A stretch of DNA of 20,086 bases from a virus. This document shows positions 13,425 through 19,265 of the stretch, one piece after another; the first letter of the stretch is position 1, and each line of letters opens with the position of its first letter. The notes under the pieces were generated by a model. The model ran no database searches and was not told where the DNA came from. It saw only the letters and a list, made by a program, of their open reading frames with translations. Made by a program: the position numbers and the translations under genes. The DNA lies in the IMG/VR virus record IMGVR_UViG_3300034104_000300, positions 1 to 20,086 of that record. The stretch is one strand, 5' to 3'.

Positions 13425-13847
13425 TTAGTTCGATGATCTGATCAAGGCGCTGTTGGCGTCGTTGACCGGCATGACGATGGTGAAGGTGGTGGTCGAGGTC
13501 TTGTCTGACCCAAAGTCCAACACGGCGATGGAACGGTTGGCTTTACTGGAGTTGTAGATCAAAGCACACCGTGCTGTAAACGCGCCGGGATTCCACTCCA
13601 CATTGTCAAAGTCCACAAAGGCCGTGTACCCAGAACTGCTGATGGTCGTGCCGGTCAGCGTCTTGCCACCTGCCACATACCCAGTGCCCGTGATCTCTGC
13701 GGTCGTGGTGTAAGCCGTAGTTTCCGCGTTCAGATCCGCATTGGCCGTATACAGCGCGATCTTCAGGACATCCGTCGTGAGATCGTGGATGCCCTGATAC
13801 AACTCCTTCTTGAAGGAGGTGGTCTGCGTTTGGACGATCGAAGTCAT
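13425..13847 (-). CDS. Beta-rich phage structural protein, paralogue 2 (140 aa)
   Basis: This is the shorter paralogue of the 12673-13134 product. It shows TSFKKELYQGIHDLTTDVLK, IALYTANADL, GTGYVAGGKTLTGTTIS, CALIYNSSKANRSIAVLDFG and TFTIVMPVNDANSALI. The two genes lie on either side of a small helical gene, so one probably arose by local duplication. The ATG overlaps the adaptor stop by 1 nt (TGATG). The role is unknown beyond a likely virion component. Confidence 0.75.
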   Translation of the reverse strand: MTSIVQTQTTSFKKELYQGIHDLTTDVLKIALYTANADLNAETTAYTTTAEITGTGYVAGGKTLTGTTISSSGYTAFVDFDNVEWNPGAFTARCALIYNSSKANRSIAVLDFGSDKTSTTTFTIVMPVNDANSALIRSSN

Positions 13848-14512
13848 CAGTTGACCTCAACGCGCAGTTGACCGTCGCGGTACGCGTCCATGCGCTGCTT
13901 GCCGTCGCCCAGGTTCTTGAGCAGGGCAATAGACTGCATGTACATGCGCTCGTAGAACTGCACCATGTCGGGCTCGCCCTTCATGAACCGAATGGCTTCC
14001 ACCAAAGCGGCGTTCAGCAGGGCGGAATCGAAGTTGTCGCCCAACCACGTGGTGCCAGTCGGGTTCAACACCGTGTCAGCCATCGACACCGGGTAATAGT
14101 AATAGTGGAGTTCCGCCACGAGATTGGCATTGGGCGTCGGCCCAATAATAAACGTCAACTCGTTCACATCGCTCGACTGCGGCCCGAAGATGGCGTAGTG
14201 CTTGGGAACTCCCGTGGTAGCCGGATTCGGATATGCCTGCCGGATGAAGTTCACATCCTTGTTCAACAGGTACTCATACGCTCCATCGGCTTTGACGATG
14301 GCCAGGGAGTACACCGACAGAAAATCTGACGGGCACTGGAGATACTTGTTTCCCGAGGTCAGCGTACCGGTGACGTTCTTGCGCAGGTTGGCGAGTTGGA
14401 CCGTGTTGTAGATGCGCTGCTCAGCCTGTTTGGTGAACAGCGCGTACTCGTCCTCAGTGAACGTGTTCTCGCAGATGTCTGCGATGTTGGTCTTCAACTC
14501 GGTGTAGTTCAT
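13847..14512 (-). CDS. Head-tail adaptor-like protein, phage SU10 adaptor type (221 aa)
   Basis: The N-terminal half (MNYTELKTNIADICENTFTE, FTKQAEQRIYNTVQLANLRK) matches the helical adaptor family described in phage SU10, which connects portal and tail. Beta segments follow (TGTLTSGNKYLQCPSDFLSV, TFIIGPTP), and a C-terminal helical region carries NFDSALLNAALVEAIRFMKG. The length fits the family. GAGG lies 5 nt before the ATG. It supports a short-tailed or similar neck in which the nozzle-like protein at 2180-4033 would follow. The family call is by memory of the pattern. Confidence 0.82.
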   Translation of the reverse strand: MNYTELKTNIADICENTFTEDEYALFTKQAEQRIYNTVQLANLRKNVTGTLTSGNKYLQCPSDFLSVYSLAIVKADGAYEYLLNKDVNFIRQAYPNPATTGVPKHYAIFGPQSSDVNELTFIIGPTPNANLVAELHYYYYPVSMADTVLNPTGTTWLGDNFDSALLNAALVEAIRFMKGEPDMVQFYERMYMQSIALLKNLGDGKQRMDAYRDGQLRVEVN

Positions 14513-14527
14513 CTACGCCTCACGCAC

Positions 14528-14788
14528 TCAAGCCATCGGGCCTCGTGCCATCGTGCCTTTGGTCGCACAGCCAGTACCACGGATCTTGATGCCCGAAGTC
14601 TTGGGTGCGGGGTCGTACCCGTCGCGGTCGATGTTGCCCACGGACATGTTCACGCGGTTAGCCCGCGTGGGCTCCGCCTGAGTACCGTTACCCAGAGCAA
14701 CTTTGCCGCCCTTCATGGTGTGGGGCTCGGCGTAGACCTCGGCACTGCCGACTTCTTTGCCGCCAACCTTTTTGCTGAACTTTGCCAT
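14528..14788 (-). CDS. Small Gly/Lys-rich conserved phage protein (86 aa)
   Basis: I chose the ATG at 14788 (MAKFSKKVGGKEVGSAEVYA) over the in-frame ATG at 14851, which lies inside the preceding gene. The chosen ATG follows that gene's TGA by 1 nt. The protein contains a MKGGK motif and a C-terminal GCATKGTMARGPMA that I recognise from many aquatic phages. It is basic and has no predicted globular core. The role is unknown. Together with the neighbouring KGG-bearing small proteins it may be a virion-packaged basic protein. Confidence 0.72.
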   Translation of the reverse strand: MAKFSKKVGGKEVGSAEVYAEPHTMKGGKVALGNGTQAEPTRANRVNMSVGNIDRDGYDPAPKTSGIKIRGTGCATKGTMARGPMA

Positions 14789-14789
14789 A

Positions 14790-14993
14790 TCAGCCACCCT
14801 TCTTGTAGGTGAACGACGACTTCTTCTGGTTGGCAACCTTTGCCAGTCCACGACCCAACTGTTTCATCTGAAGGTTGGTCTTGCCGCCCTTAGCGAACTT
14901 CGTCATGGGCTTGCCAGGGTGCATGGCCTTCTCGTGCTTGTGCACTGCGGAAGCCGCCGTCTTCTTGTCCTGTGCCAGATCTTTCTTGTCCAT
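14790..14993 (-). CDS. Small basic conserved phage protein (67 aa)
   Basis: The protein begins MDKKDLAQDKKTAASAVHKH and contains KFAKGGKTNLQMKQLGRGLA and a terminal YKKGG. It is Lys-rich (about one in four residues) and probably helical in the first 30 residues. An AAGGAG overlaps the stop of the upstream gene and gives good initiation. It resembles short phage proteins I have seen in the same neighbourhood, without known function. A nucleic-acid-binding role is possible from charge alone. Confidence 0.72.
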   Translation of the reverse strand: MDKKDLAQDKKTAASAVHKHEKAMHPGKPMTKFAKGGKTNLQMKQLGRGLAKVANQKKSSFTYKKGG

Positions 14994-15003
14994 GATCGAC
15001 TCC

Positions 15004-15420
15004 TTACGTCGTTTGGATGGTTACTGTACCAACAGAGGTGGTTGCCACCAAGTAATTTGGCGTCAGACCGACATCACTTGCACGTGCTCCGCCAACCGGA
15101 TTCCAACCCCACTGAATGTCTCGGGAGCCGCCGGTCGGAAAACCCGCAAACGTTGAGTTCGGATCCAACTCCAAACCGTTGACGCCCGCCGTAATGTACG
15201 TATTGTCCTTGCGAGGGTTACGCACCGCTTGGGGGTCATCCACCGGGTACATGCCCAGCAGCAACTGCGGATGGTCGGGATCCCAGCACTCCTGGCAGAC
15301 CAAGAGATCGTAGATCTTTGTCTTGATGATCTCTTTGCGCAGAACCTTGAGTTTGAACTGCTGTCCACAGCGATCGCACATGGCGATGCTGAACTTGCCA
15401 GAGGCGAACCGGTTACCCAT
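15004..15420 (-). CDS. Zinc-ribbon-like virion protein (138 aa)
   Basis: Two CxxC knuckles, C15-x-x-C18 (CDRCGQQF) and C42-x-x-C45 (CQECWDPDHPQ), predict one structural zinc site. LLLGMYPVDDPQAVRNPRKD follows. The C-terminal half (about 75-138) is Gly/Thr-rich and beta-like (WGWNPVGGAR, TVTIQTT). The ATG directly abuts the preceding TAA. I recognise the NRFASGKF..A.CDRCGQ.FKL start from other aquatic phages. A role in tail or neck assembly is likely by position. Whether the zinc site binds DNA or only stabilises the fold cannot be told. Confidence 0.78.
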   Translation of the reverse strand: MGNRFASGKFSIAMCDRCGQQFKLKVLRKEIIKTKIYDLLVCQECWDPDHPQLLLGMYPVDDPQAVRNPRKDNTYITAGVNGLELDPNSTFAGFPTGGSRDIQWGWNPVGGARASDVGLTPNYLVATTSVGTVTIQTT

Positions 15421-16353
15421 TTAGGTATACCCCCCGCCAATAAACATCTGCCGGGGCACAAACCGGATCGCGGCTTTCTCACGATCTTCGTCTGCGGCCA
15501 ACTGCCAAGCCTCTTCGTACTGTGCCTTGAGCGTGTCCATGCGCTCCAGCGCCTTGGGGATCTTCATGCTCATGTAGTAGGCCAAGCCTGCCACCATGCA
15601 CGGGATGAACCGGAACGGGACATCCATGACATTGACGCCTTCCCCGGCGTCCTGCGTGCGGCGCAGGCGCCAGTACACGAAGGTATACGTCTGCGTATTG
15701 TCCGGGGTGGGCCACACCGTGACCGCCGGGACCTGCTTGATATAGACCGCAGTTCCCTGGGGATGCGACGCCGCCGTCGTGTTCTGCTGCCCACGGGCGC
15801 AGTTGTAGAGCGTGTTGCCGCTGATGTAGCCGTAGTAGATCAGTTCGCTGTCGAGCAGGATGAACCCGTTGGCCGGAAGACCAATGGTCGAACTGAGCGT
15901 AATCGTGGTTGCGGCAGAAGTAATGAGCGCGGGCAGCGTATAGCCAGTGGGCGAAGTCTGCGCGTTCAGCCGTTGGATCCACACCTGAATGGGGCGGGCC
16001 TGTTGCAGTTTGTTCGGGATCGTGGCGTACGTAGAAACGCTGATCCGGGTAATGGTCAGATCAGCCTGATTGTTGCTGCTGTTGGCGCCCGTGCGGATGA
16101 CGTGCTCAAGCAGGTCCACCGTGTCGTCCGGCAGGGCGTAGGTGTTCTGGCCCTGGACCAGTTGGATCGTTCCTTGTTCGAACGTCCACATGTTCACGCC
16201 CCGGTTGGCCCAGTCGGCAAACATGAGGTTAAGGCTACGCCGCGCCGTGCGCAGGTCATAGCCCGTGCGCAGTTCAGCCCCGCAACGCTCGAAGGCTTCC
16301 TCCACGATCTCCGTCAGATCGAGGTTGAACGATGCGGTACCGGAAGTGGTCAT
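15421..16353 (-). CDS. Head-tail connector-like structural protein with inserted beta module (310 aa)
   Basis: Residues 9-60 (FNLDLTEIVEEAFERCGAEL, TGYDLRTARRSLNLMFADWA, NRGVNMWTFEQG) are a helical start common in phage head-completion proteins. The C-terminal part (about 205-310) returns to VYIKQVPAVTVWPTPD, a strand-rich piece, and an ending helix with ERMDTLKAQYEEAW. Between them, residues about 139-205 form an apparently inserted domain: SAATTITLSSTIGLP, GFILLDSELIYYG, ISGNTLYNCARGQQNTTAAS, HPQGT. This module occurs in unrelated phage proteins. The ATG overlaps the preceding stop as ATGA. A gp4-like tail accessory or neck role is possible but not certain. Confidence 0.8.
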   Translation of the reverse strand: MTTSGTASFNLDLTEIVEEAFERCGAELRTGYDLRTARRSLNLMFADWANRGVNMWTFEQGTIQLVQGQNTYALPDDTVDLLEHVIRTGANSSNNQADLTITRISVSTYATIPNKLQQARPIQVWIQRLNAQTSPTGYTLPALITSAATTITLSSTIGLPANGFILLDSELIYYGYISGNTLYNCARGQQNTTAASHPQGTAVYIKQVPAVTVWPTPDNTQTYTFVYWRLRRTQDAGEGVNVMDVPFRFIPCMVAGLAYYMSMKIPKALERMDTLKAQYEEAWQLAADEDREKAAIRFVPRQMFIGGGYT

Positions 16354-16586
16354 CTGAATCTCGCGGTTTTCTTAGCGATGGCCTTGGGTTGGGCTACGAA
16401 CTGCTTGCCGGAGGCTTTGCCTGCTCGTTTTGCTCTGGTTGAGGCGGCGTACTCTTGGGGGGAAAGACTTTTGATCGCAGCCTCTGGAAGATACCTTTCA
16501 CCCGTGTCAGAAGATCGTTTACCACTTTTTGTCCTCCACTTCTGATCAGTCCAGTTCTTCAGCGACTGCTGAGGCTTCTTAGTCAC
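16350..16586 (-). CDS. Small basic conserved phage protein, GTG start (78 aa)
   Basis: The start is GTG at 16586, which overlaps the stop of the previous gene by 8 nt (GTGACTAA). The longer frame up to 16694 would overlap that gene deeply and reads an Arg/Pro/Ser-rich shadow. The product contains TKKPQQSLKNWTDQKWRTKS, GERYLPEAAIKSLSPQEYAA, and KASGKQFVAQPKAIA. I recognise this as a type that recurs in phage genomes near structural genes. It is highly basic, with a compact helical middle. The function is unknown. Confidence 0.78.
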   Translation of the reverse strand: MTKKPQQSLKNWTDQKWRTKSGKRSSDTGERYLPEAAIKSLSPQEYAASTRAKRAGKASGKQFVAQPKAIAKKTARFR

Positions 16587-16866
16587 GATACCCGCCGCCC
16601 TTGGCCTTGTACTGCTTGGCAAGCAACTGCGCTTTTCTTGCGCTCCACTGTCCCGCCGCCGTGCCCTGGGTTGCCTGTCCCTTGATTGATTCAAAGAGAG
16701 ACTTACGCATCCCGGGCTTGGTGTAGTTGCCTGCCTCGTTCACCTTGGACTTGGCCTCACCGCCCTCGGCGTACTCCGTGAAGTCCGTGTCATCGCGCCG
16801 AGCCTTACGCTCACCCTTGGGCATCTTGGATGGGAGCATGGCCCCCATCCCGCGACTGGGCATCAT
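16579..16866 (-). CDS. Small conserved phage protein with DUF5872-like C-terminus (95 aa)
   Basis: The N-terminal 30 residues are Met/Lys/Arg-rich and disordered-looking. EYAEGGEAKSKVNEAGNYTK and PGMRKSLFESIKGQAT follow, and the C-terminus QWSARKAQLLAKQYKAKGGG is the conserved part, similar to the short domain called DUF5872. The gene starts 1 nt after the preceding stop. The conserved helix with WSARKAQLLAK is found in proteins from viruses and bacteria, with no firm function. The DUF number is from memory and should be treated as provisional. Confidence 0.75.
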   Translation of the reverse strand: MMPSRGMGAMLPSKMPKGERKARRDDTDFTEYAEGGEAKSKVNEAGNYTKPGMRKSLFESIKGQATQGTAAGQWSARKAQLLAKQYKAKGGGYRD

Positions 16867-16867
16867 G

Positions 16868-17203
16868 TCAGCACTTCCCGCCCATCATCTTGCCGCCCTT
16901 GGCCATTTTGACCATGGTGCCCTTGGTCTTGCCCTTGACAGCAACGCCGTCACGGCTGGGAGCAGCGGTCTTCACGGCGCCCATCTTGGCAGTAGTCATG
17001 CCCTTCTTCTGCATGACGCCGCCACCCATAGCCATTTTCTTCATGCCCTTCATGTCGGACTCCTTGTTTGGAAATTTGCGGCCTTTGTCGGCCTGAATGA
17101 ACTCTTCCCCTACGGATGTAGGGACACCTACCTTCTTGGCGAACTTGGGGTTTGACGCCACCGCCGCCATGAATCTGTGCTGCTTACCGCTACTGCTCGG
17201 CAT
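16868..17203 (-). CDS. Lys/Met/Gly-rich conserved phage protein (111 aa)
   Basis: The first 45 residues are a recognisable conserved segment (KQHRFMAAVASNPKFAKKVG, VPTSVGEEFIQADKG). The rest is low-complexity, with repeated KGMKKMAMGGG, KKGMTTAKMG, MAKGGKMMGGKC. It overlaps the small membrane protein gene by 14 nt and has GGGGAAAG upstream as SD. The high Met content and the AKGG motifs set it apart. It is probably basic and partly disordered. The function is unknown, and DNA condensation or scaffolding are only possibilities. Confidence 0.75.
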   Translation of the reverse strand: MPSSSGKQHRFMAAVASNPKFAKKVGVPTSVGEEFIQADKGRKFPNKESDMKGMKKMAMGGGVMQKKGMTTAKMGAVKTAAPSRDGVAVKGKTKGTMVKMAKGGKMMGGKC

Positions 17204-17387
17204 TGTCTTTCCCCTTGCGCCCCACCATCCGTTGTACGGTATCGGTTTCCCAAATGCGGATCCCAGTCCACACGATCGTGAAGATGGCGGCTACAGACGG
17301 AAGCATTTCGACAAGCGTTCCAACGACGGTGACGATAGACAGAACATCGCCAACCGACTTAACAACTTCAGCGTTATCCGGTCTCAT
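17190..17387 (-). CDS. Small membrane protein, holin candidate (65 aa)
   Basis: A hydrophobic stretch covers residues about 10-45 (SVGDVLSIVTVVGTLVEMLP, SVAAIFTIVWTGIRIWE). This could form one long or two short spans, with a charged C-terminus (RMVGRKGKDNAEQ). Size and topology fit a small class II-like holin. However, it lies 13 kb from the endolysin, which already has a neighbouring 3TM holin. An alternative is a virion or DNA-ejection membrane component. The ATG follows the previous stop after 1 nt. Confidence 0.7.
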   Translation of the reverse strand: MRPDNAEVVKSVGDVLSIVTVVGTLVEMLPSVAAIFTIVWTGIRIWETDTVQRMVGRKGKDNAEQ

Positions 17388-17388
17388 G

Positions 17389-17643
17389 TCAGCAGTTCCA
17401 TGCCCTCAAGGACTTGTTGATCCGGCTGTTCGGGTCATTGGCGGTCTTGGCGCTTGTCAACTTCTTCTTCATGCCCTTCATCCGAGCACAGAAGGAGTCG
17501 CGCCGAGGTCCGCCCTCCGGTTGAGGAGCCTTCAGACCCGGTTTCCCAGGATTGGCGCGGTTGTAGGAGGCGCGGCCTTTGGCGTTCAGTCCGCCGCTCT
17601 CCGACTTGCCTTCCTTGCGCTGCCATGCTGGGCTCTTAGCCAT
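17389..17643 (-). CDS. DUF6321-like small phage protein (84 aa)
   Basis: I chose the ATG at 17643 (MAKSPAWQRKEGKSESGGLN), which overlaps the preceding stop by 8 nt (ATGGCTAA), rather than the upstream ATG at 17658. The sequence continues with GRASYNRANPGKPGLKAPQP, then RRDSFCARMKGMKKKLTSAK and NDPNSRINKSLRAWNC. This is a well-conserved small domain in phages that I associate with DUF6321, though the number is from memory. The conserved Ser-Phe-Cys-Ala-Arg and terminal Trp-Asn-Cys are striking and suggest a functional pair of cysteines. The role is unknown. Confidence 0.82.
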   Translation of the reverse strand: MAKSPAWQRKEGKSESGGLNAKGRASYNRANPGKPGLKAPQPEGGPRRDSFCARMKGMKKKLTSAKTANDPNSRINKSLRAWNC

Positions 17644-17908
17644 AGAACGCCACCGCACTCACACCGGCAGCGCAGGTGACGATTGCGCTCGTTTGGCACA
17701 ACACGCCCTCGCCGGGGATAAGAATGTTGATGGGGCCCGCCGACGTGGCCGTGTACGTGAACAGAGTCGTAGACCCGTCCGCCACAGCCACCGTAGCACC
17801 GGCTGTAACCGCGCTGACCGCCAGACTCTTGACGCGAGTTCGACCGTTGTAGATCGTCGTCGCAGCATTGGCAGCGCAGGTTGCGCCTTTAACGTCGGTT
17901 TGCATCAT
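17636..17908 (-). CDS. Small beta-rich phage protein, possible decoration protein (90 aa)
   Basis: The product is Ala/Thr/Val-rich, with alternating hydrophobic strands (VKSLAVSAVTAGATVAVADG, TTLFTYTATSAGPINILIPG) and an ending SAIVTCAAGVSAVAFYG. It looks like a single small beta-sandwich. AGGAG precedes the ATG by 9 nt, and a second ATG follows directly at 17905. Position just after the capsid gene and terminator fits a head decoration or minor capsid subunit, but no family is recognised. Confidence 0.7.
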   Translation of the reverse strand: MMQTDVKGATCAANAATTIYNGRTRVKSLAVSAVTAGATVAVADGSTTLFTYTATSAGPINILIPGEGVLCQTSAIVTCAAGVSAVAFYG

Positions 17909-17923
17909 GGTGATGCGCTCCTA

Positions 17924-18196
17924 TTAAGCGACAACCGCCAGACCAGTCTTGATGTCAATCCAACTGGAACCTTTGCCGAAGCAAACGGTACCTGCGTTGG
18001 TGTTGGCATTAGAGACATAGATCAGACCGCCAACCACAACAGTGGGCAGAGCAGTCGTGGTGTAAGCCGGGAGAACGGCCATGCCGGTGGTGGTACCGGT
18101 CACGTTGCCCGTGACGTTGCCCGTGACGTTGCCCGTGAGAGCGCCAATGAAGCCGTTGTCAGAGGCTACCGGGCCGGAGAAGGTAGTGCGTGCCAT
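17924..18196 (-). CDS. Small virion protein with GNVT repeat, possible head fibre or decoration (90 aa)
   Basis: The start (TTFSGPVASDNGFIGALTGN) is followed by three GNVT units and a Thr/Gly turn, then a beta domain (LPTVVVGGLIYVSNANTN, SWIDIKTGLAVVA). The short N-terminal repeat resembles the stalk of phage head-fibre proteins. It is the first gene after the terminator, and GAGGAGCC lies 8 nt before the ATG. A trimeric capsid-attached fibre or decoration protein is the best guess. Confidence 0.72.
   Translation of the reverse strand: MARTTFSGPVASDNGFIGALTGNVTGNVTGNVTGTTTGMAVLPAYTTTALPTVVVGGLIYVSNANTNAGTVCFGKGSSWIDIKTGLAVVA
18104..18139 (-). repeat. Three 12-nt tandem units encoding GNVT
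   Basis: Three nearly identical units (GTTGCCCGTGAC on the plus strand, last base changed in the third) encode the Gly-Asn-Val-Thr repeat. The near identity suggests recent expansion. Confidence 0.85.
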
Positions 18197-18215
18197 TGAA
18201 GGCTCCTCAAATTGC

Positions 18216-18258
18216 GCTTGCTGTCTGTGAGGTCAGTCCGCCAAGCCGGTCAGCAAGC
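18216..18258. other. 8-bp inverted repeat in the leader of the 18196 gene
   Basis: GCTTGCTG at 18216-18223 pairs with CAGCAAGC at 18251-18258, with 27 nt between. It lies between the terminator and the SD of the first downstream gene. It may fold in the transcript or be an operator. No convincing sigma70 promoter is visible in the gap (18197-18343). A TATAAA at 18289-18284 on the minus strand has only a poor -35 match. Confidence 0.4.
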
Positions 18259-18300
18259 AGTTGGAGATCTTGGGACTGGTGAGTTTATACACCCGCCACG

Positions 18301-18332
18301 GGAAAAAGAAAAGGGGGCCGAAGCCCCCTTTT
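18301..18332 (-). terminator. Intrinsic terminator after the major capsid gene, UUCG tetraloop
   Basis: A perfect 10-bp stem (18309-18318 with 18323-18332) closes a tetraloop that reads TTCG on the minus strand, flanked by GC pairs. On the minus strand it is followed by TTTT, C, TTTTT. It lies 11 nt after the capsid stop codon. The plus strand also has A and T tracts, so weak bidirectional action is possible. Confidence 0.93.
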
Positions 18333-18343
18333 CGTAGAACCAC

Positions 18344-19252
18344 TTAGGCTCCGGGCGAACCGAAGATACCCAGCGGATCCGAGACGCCGAACGAATAACG
18401 CTCGCGGGCCTTGTAGCGCACGTTGCCGGTGTCGAAGTCCCCGTCCATGGACGTAGACATCGGGGTACGGACAAAGTGCTTCAGGCCGTTGGGCACGTCC
18501 GTGGTCAGGAACCACGCGTTCGTGTCGGTCAAGAAGTGGTTAACGGTATAACCCTCGGGGATCGAACCGTTGTTCTTCAGGGCGTTGATGTCGTTGTCGG
18601 CGGTAGCCACGCGCAACTCGGTTTCGAGCAGGCGGGTTGCCACGAACATCAGAGCCGGGGGAACAATCAGTTTCCGAGGCTTGGCAGCGATCAGCAGACC
18701 GCGTTCATCCGTCCAACCAGCGATCTGAATGACGGCGTTCTCAAGAGACGTTTCATTCAGGTCAGCAGCCACCGTGGGGCGGTTGCTGTTGGTGCCACCA
18801 GAGATCAGGGGGTGCGCGGTCGAGAACAGGCTCACACCGTCGCCGTAGGTCACGGCGGAGTTGAAACCGTTGTTCAGAACAGCAGCAGCCTTGACCTGCT
18901 TGGTGTAGGCCATCGCACGAGCCAGGGCCTTGGTGTACCGGGACGACAGGGAGTCGTACAGGTTGTCCTCGATCGCCTCTTCGGTGATCGAGAAACCCAT
19001 GGCGATGGTTTCGTGGTTGTAGCGGGCAGTCCAGGCTTCCTGCGCATTGTCATACGCAATGGCTTGGCCTTCCGGCTTGACGGGGGCGGCGCTGAAGCCG
19101 GAGAGTTTCGTCTCCTCTTCAAACGAACGCTCAGAGGTCTCCGTTTCGTAGATCTCTTTGTGTTCTTCGCCGTAGCGGGCGTACTCCAGACCAAACAGCG
19201 CGTTCAGGCCGGGCAGGAGTTCCTTCAGTAGTTGGGCACGAGAAATTGCCAT
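18344..19252 (-). CDS. Major capsid protein, HK97 fold, Mu gpT-like (302 aa)
   Basis: This forms the icosahedral head. The sequence shows ISRAQLLKELLPGLNALFGL, RSFEEETKLSGFSAAP, YNHETIAMGFSITEEAIEDN, LYDSLSSRYTKALARAMAYT, NNGFNS, GDGVSLFSTAHPL, and PRKLIVPPALMFVATRLLET. This order matches Mu gpT-type capsid proteins (FE.T..I..E.IEDN, then GF..DG..LF...HP). Length is normal and no separate protease-scaffold domain is fused. AAGGAG lies 9 nt before the ATG, and a strong terminator follows the stop, in line with a highly expressed gene. The upstream neighbour is a head-associated protein. Confidence 0.92.
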   Translation of the reverse strand: MAISRAQLLKELLPGLNALFGLEYARYGEEHKEIYETETSERSFEEETKLSGFSAAPVKPEGQAIAYDNAQEAWTARYNHETIAMGFSITEEAIEDNLYDSLSSRYTKALARAMAYTKQVKAAAVLNNGFNSAVTYGDGVSLFSTAHPLISGGTNSNRPTVAADLNETSLENAVIQIAGWTDERGLLIAAKPRKLIVPPALMFVATRLLETELRVATADNDINALKNNGSIPEGYTVNHFLTDTNAWFLTTDVPNGLKHFVRTPMSTSMDGDFDTGNVRYKARERYSFGVSDPLGIFGSPGA

Positions 19253-19265
19253 TTTGAATTACTCC

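Noticed and set aside
15229-16545. 438-codon plus-strand ORF
   Set aside because: It crosses four well-supported minus-strand genes (zinc-ribbon, connector-like and two small basic proteins) and its product is Arg/His/Gln-rich low-quality sequence typical of antisense frames.
16350-16694. 114-residue version of the small basic protein from ATG 16694
   Set aside because: It would overlap the preceding gene by 116 nt and adds a low-complexity Arg/Ser/Pro segment. GTG at 16586 gives the conserved 78-residue form.
18284-18318. Sigma70 promoter with TATAAA in the gap after the capsid gene
   Set aside because: The only hexamer at a 17-nt spacing is TTTTCT, which matches the -35 consensus poorly and lies within the terminator tract.
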